Source: Adiantum capillus-veneris (Eukaryota; Streptophyta; Polypodiopsida; Polypodiales; Pteridaceae). From it: a DNA stretch of 64,000 nt. Positions 63,425 through 64,000 of the stretch are shown piece by piece. The notes beneath the pieces were generated by a model. The model was not told where the DNA came from. It did no database searches and was given only the letters and a program-made list of their open reading frames with translations. The position numbers and the translations under genes were made by a program. Each line of letters begins with the position of its first letter. Within the stretch, counting starts at the first letter, position 1. The stretch lies in the NCBI GenBank assembly GCA_014529385.2, contig CM043942.1, forward strand, positions 52,690,774-52,754,773. Direction: 5' to 3'.

Positions 63425-64000
63425 CTCCCCCTCGAGCTCTGCATGTCGCAGAGTCCAAGCATAGTCCGAAAACGTCGAAGCTTCTCGGCTCCGAGGGCCT
63501 TGGTAAAGATATCCGCTATCTGCTCCTCTGTGCTGACGTAGACCAAGTCGATGTCGCCCGCCAACACTCGCTCTCGAACGTAGTGGTAATGGACCTCTAT
63601 GTGTTTGGTCCTGGCATGGAACACTGGGTTCCTAGCCAACTGCATGCTGCTGAGGTTGTCACAATGGATGAAAATCTGCTGGTCCACCTGCACTCCCAAG
63701 TCCTCAAGTAATGTGCGTAGCCAAGCTACCTCGCACGCCGCAACTGCTGCACCTCTGTACTCGGCCTCTGTGCTCGATAAAGCAACCGTAGGCTGCTTTT
63801 TGCTGCTCCAAGTAACAGCAGCACTCCCAAAAGAGAACATGAAGCCACTCGTAGATCTCCTATCAACAATGCTACCTGCCCAATCTGCATCTGTATACCC
63901 ATACAATGCTAATGGTGCATCTGCTGCATAGAACAATGCGTAGTCAAGAGTACCTTGCACATACCTAAGTGTGCGTCGTACTCCATCCAAATGTGGCTTC
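63397..64000 (-). CDS. Copia-4 polyprotein C-terminus (RNase H), partial
   Basis: About 200 codons open to the window edge. They cover the connection region and RNase H (DADWAG, STEAEY, HCDNLSSMQLARNP, ADIFTKAL) and the end in the LTR. The sequence is nearly the same as the end of Copia-3, with a handful of replacements (for example STE where Copia-3 has STK). Start lies outside the window. Confidence 0.92.
   Translation of the reverse strand, partial: KPHLDGVRRTLRYVQGTLDYALFYAADAPLALYGYTDADWAGSIVDRRSTSGFMFSFGSAAVTWSSKKQPTVALSSTEAEYRGAAVAACEVAWLRTLLEDLGVQVDQQIFIHCDNLSSMQLARNPVFHARTKHIEVHYHYVRERVLAGDIDLVYVSTEEQIADIFTKALGAEKLRRFRTMLGLCDMQSSRGSVEMSSSTP

Larger units (their letters stand above)
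63103..64000 (-). mobile_element. Copia-4 LTR retrotransposon, 3' end, cut by window edge
   Basis: Same family as Copia-3: a 322-bp 3' LTR followed (reading leftward on the minus strand) from the same polypurine tract and polyprotein end. The element continues beyond 64000. Confidence 0.9.

Overview
This window looks like nuclear DNA of a land plant with a large, repeat-rich genome. It holds LTR retrotransposons primed by initiator tRNA-Met (Copia type) or by what matches the 3' end of plant tRNA-Asp (Gypsy type), a CACTA (En/Spm) element, a hAT transposase, LINEs and genes with GT-AG introns. I see no rRNA, tRNA, CRISPR array or bacterial-type operon, and no ordinary intact host gene. The lineage cannot be fixed from the sequence; a seed-free plant such as a fern would fit, but this is a guess.

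Layout: the backbone appears to be one old CACTA element whose minus-strand genes have been split repeatedly by later insertions. Its probable left end is CACTACAAGA at 1545. A TNPA-like gene lies at 2460-2981 and 13734-14315. Pieces of the TNP2 transposase lie at 19708-19813, 21809-22497, 41857-42340 and 56284-57250. The insertions are: Copia-1 (2982-13728, TSD AATGT) with Copia-2 nested in it (3923-9494, TSD TTGCA); Gypsy-A (14370-19574, TSD AAATG); a 2-kb LTR element coding only a coiled-coil protein (19814-21803, TSD TTCTT); Gypsy-B (22498-41851, TSD TACAC); a hAT-type DNA transposon region (about 42.3-56.3 kb) that itself received Gypsy-C (42899-50633); and Copia-3 (from 57251). Where I read across TSD-flanked insertions, the interrupted coding sequence usually rejoins in frame.

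Gypsy-A, -B and -C carry no reverse transcriptase or integrase that I can find, so they look non-autonomous. A and B share a retropepsin-like domain and a repeated short module (W, LL, QG, Y, GN, IW, PK) that I do not recognise. Inside Gypsy-B lie cellular-looking sequences with introns: a fusion of a Ulp1-like (C48) protease with an FCP1/NIF-type phosphatase domain, an unrecognised two-exon minus-strand gene, and a nearly intact LINE bounded on both sides by (GA)n tracts.

Copia-3 has an uninterrupted 1449-codon gag-pol frame. A near-identical relative (Copia-4) enters at the right edge, which indicates recent activity of that family. Most other coding regions carry stops or frameshifts.
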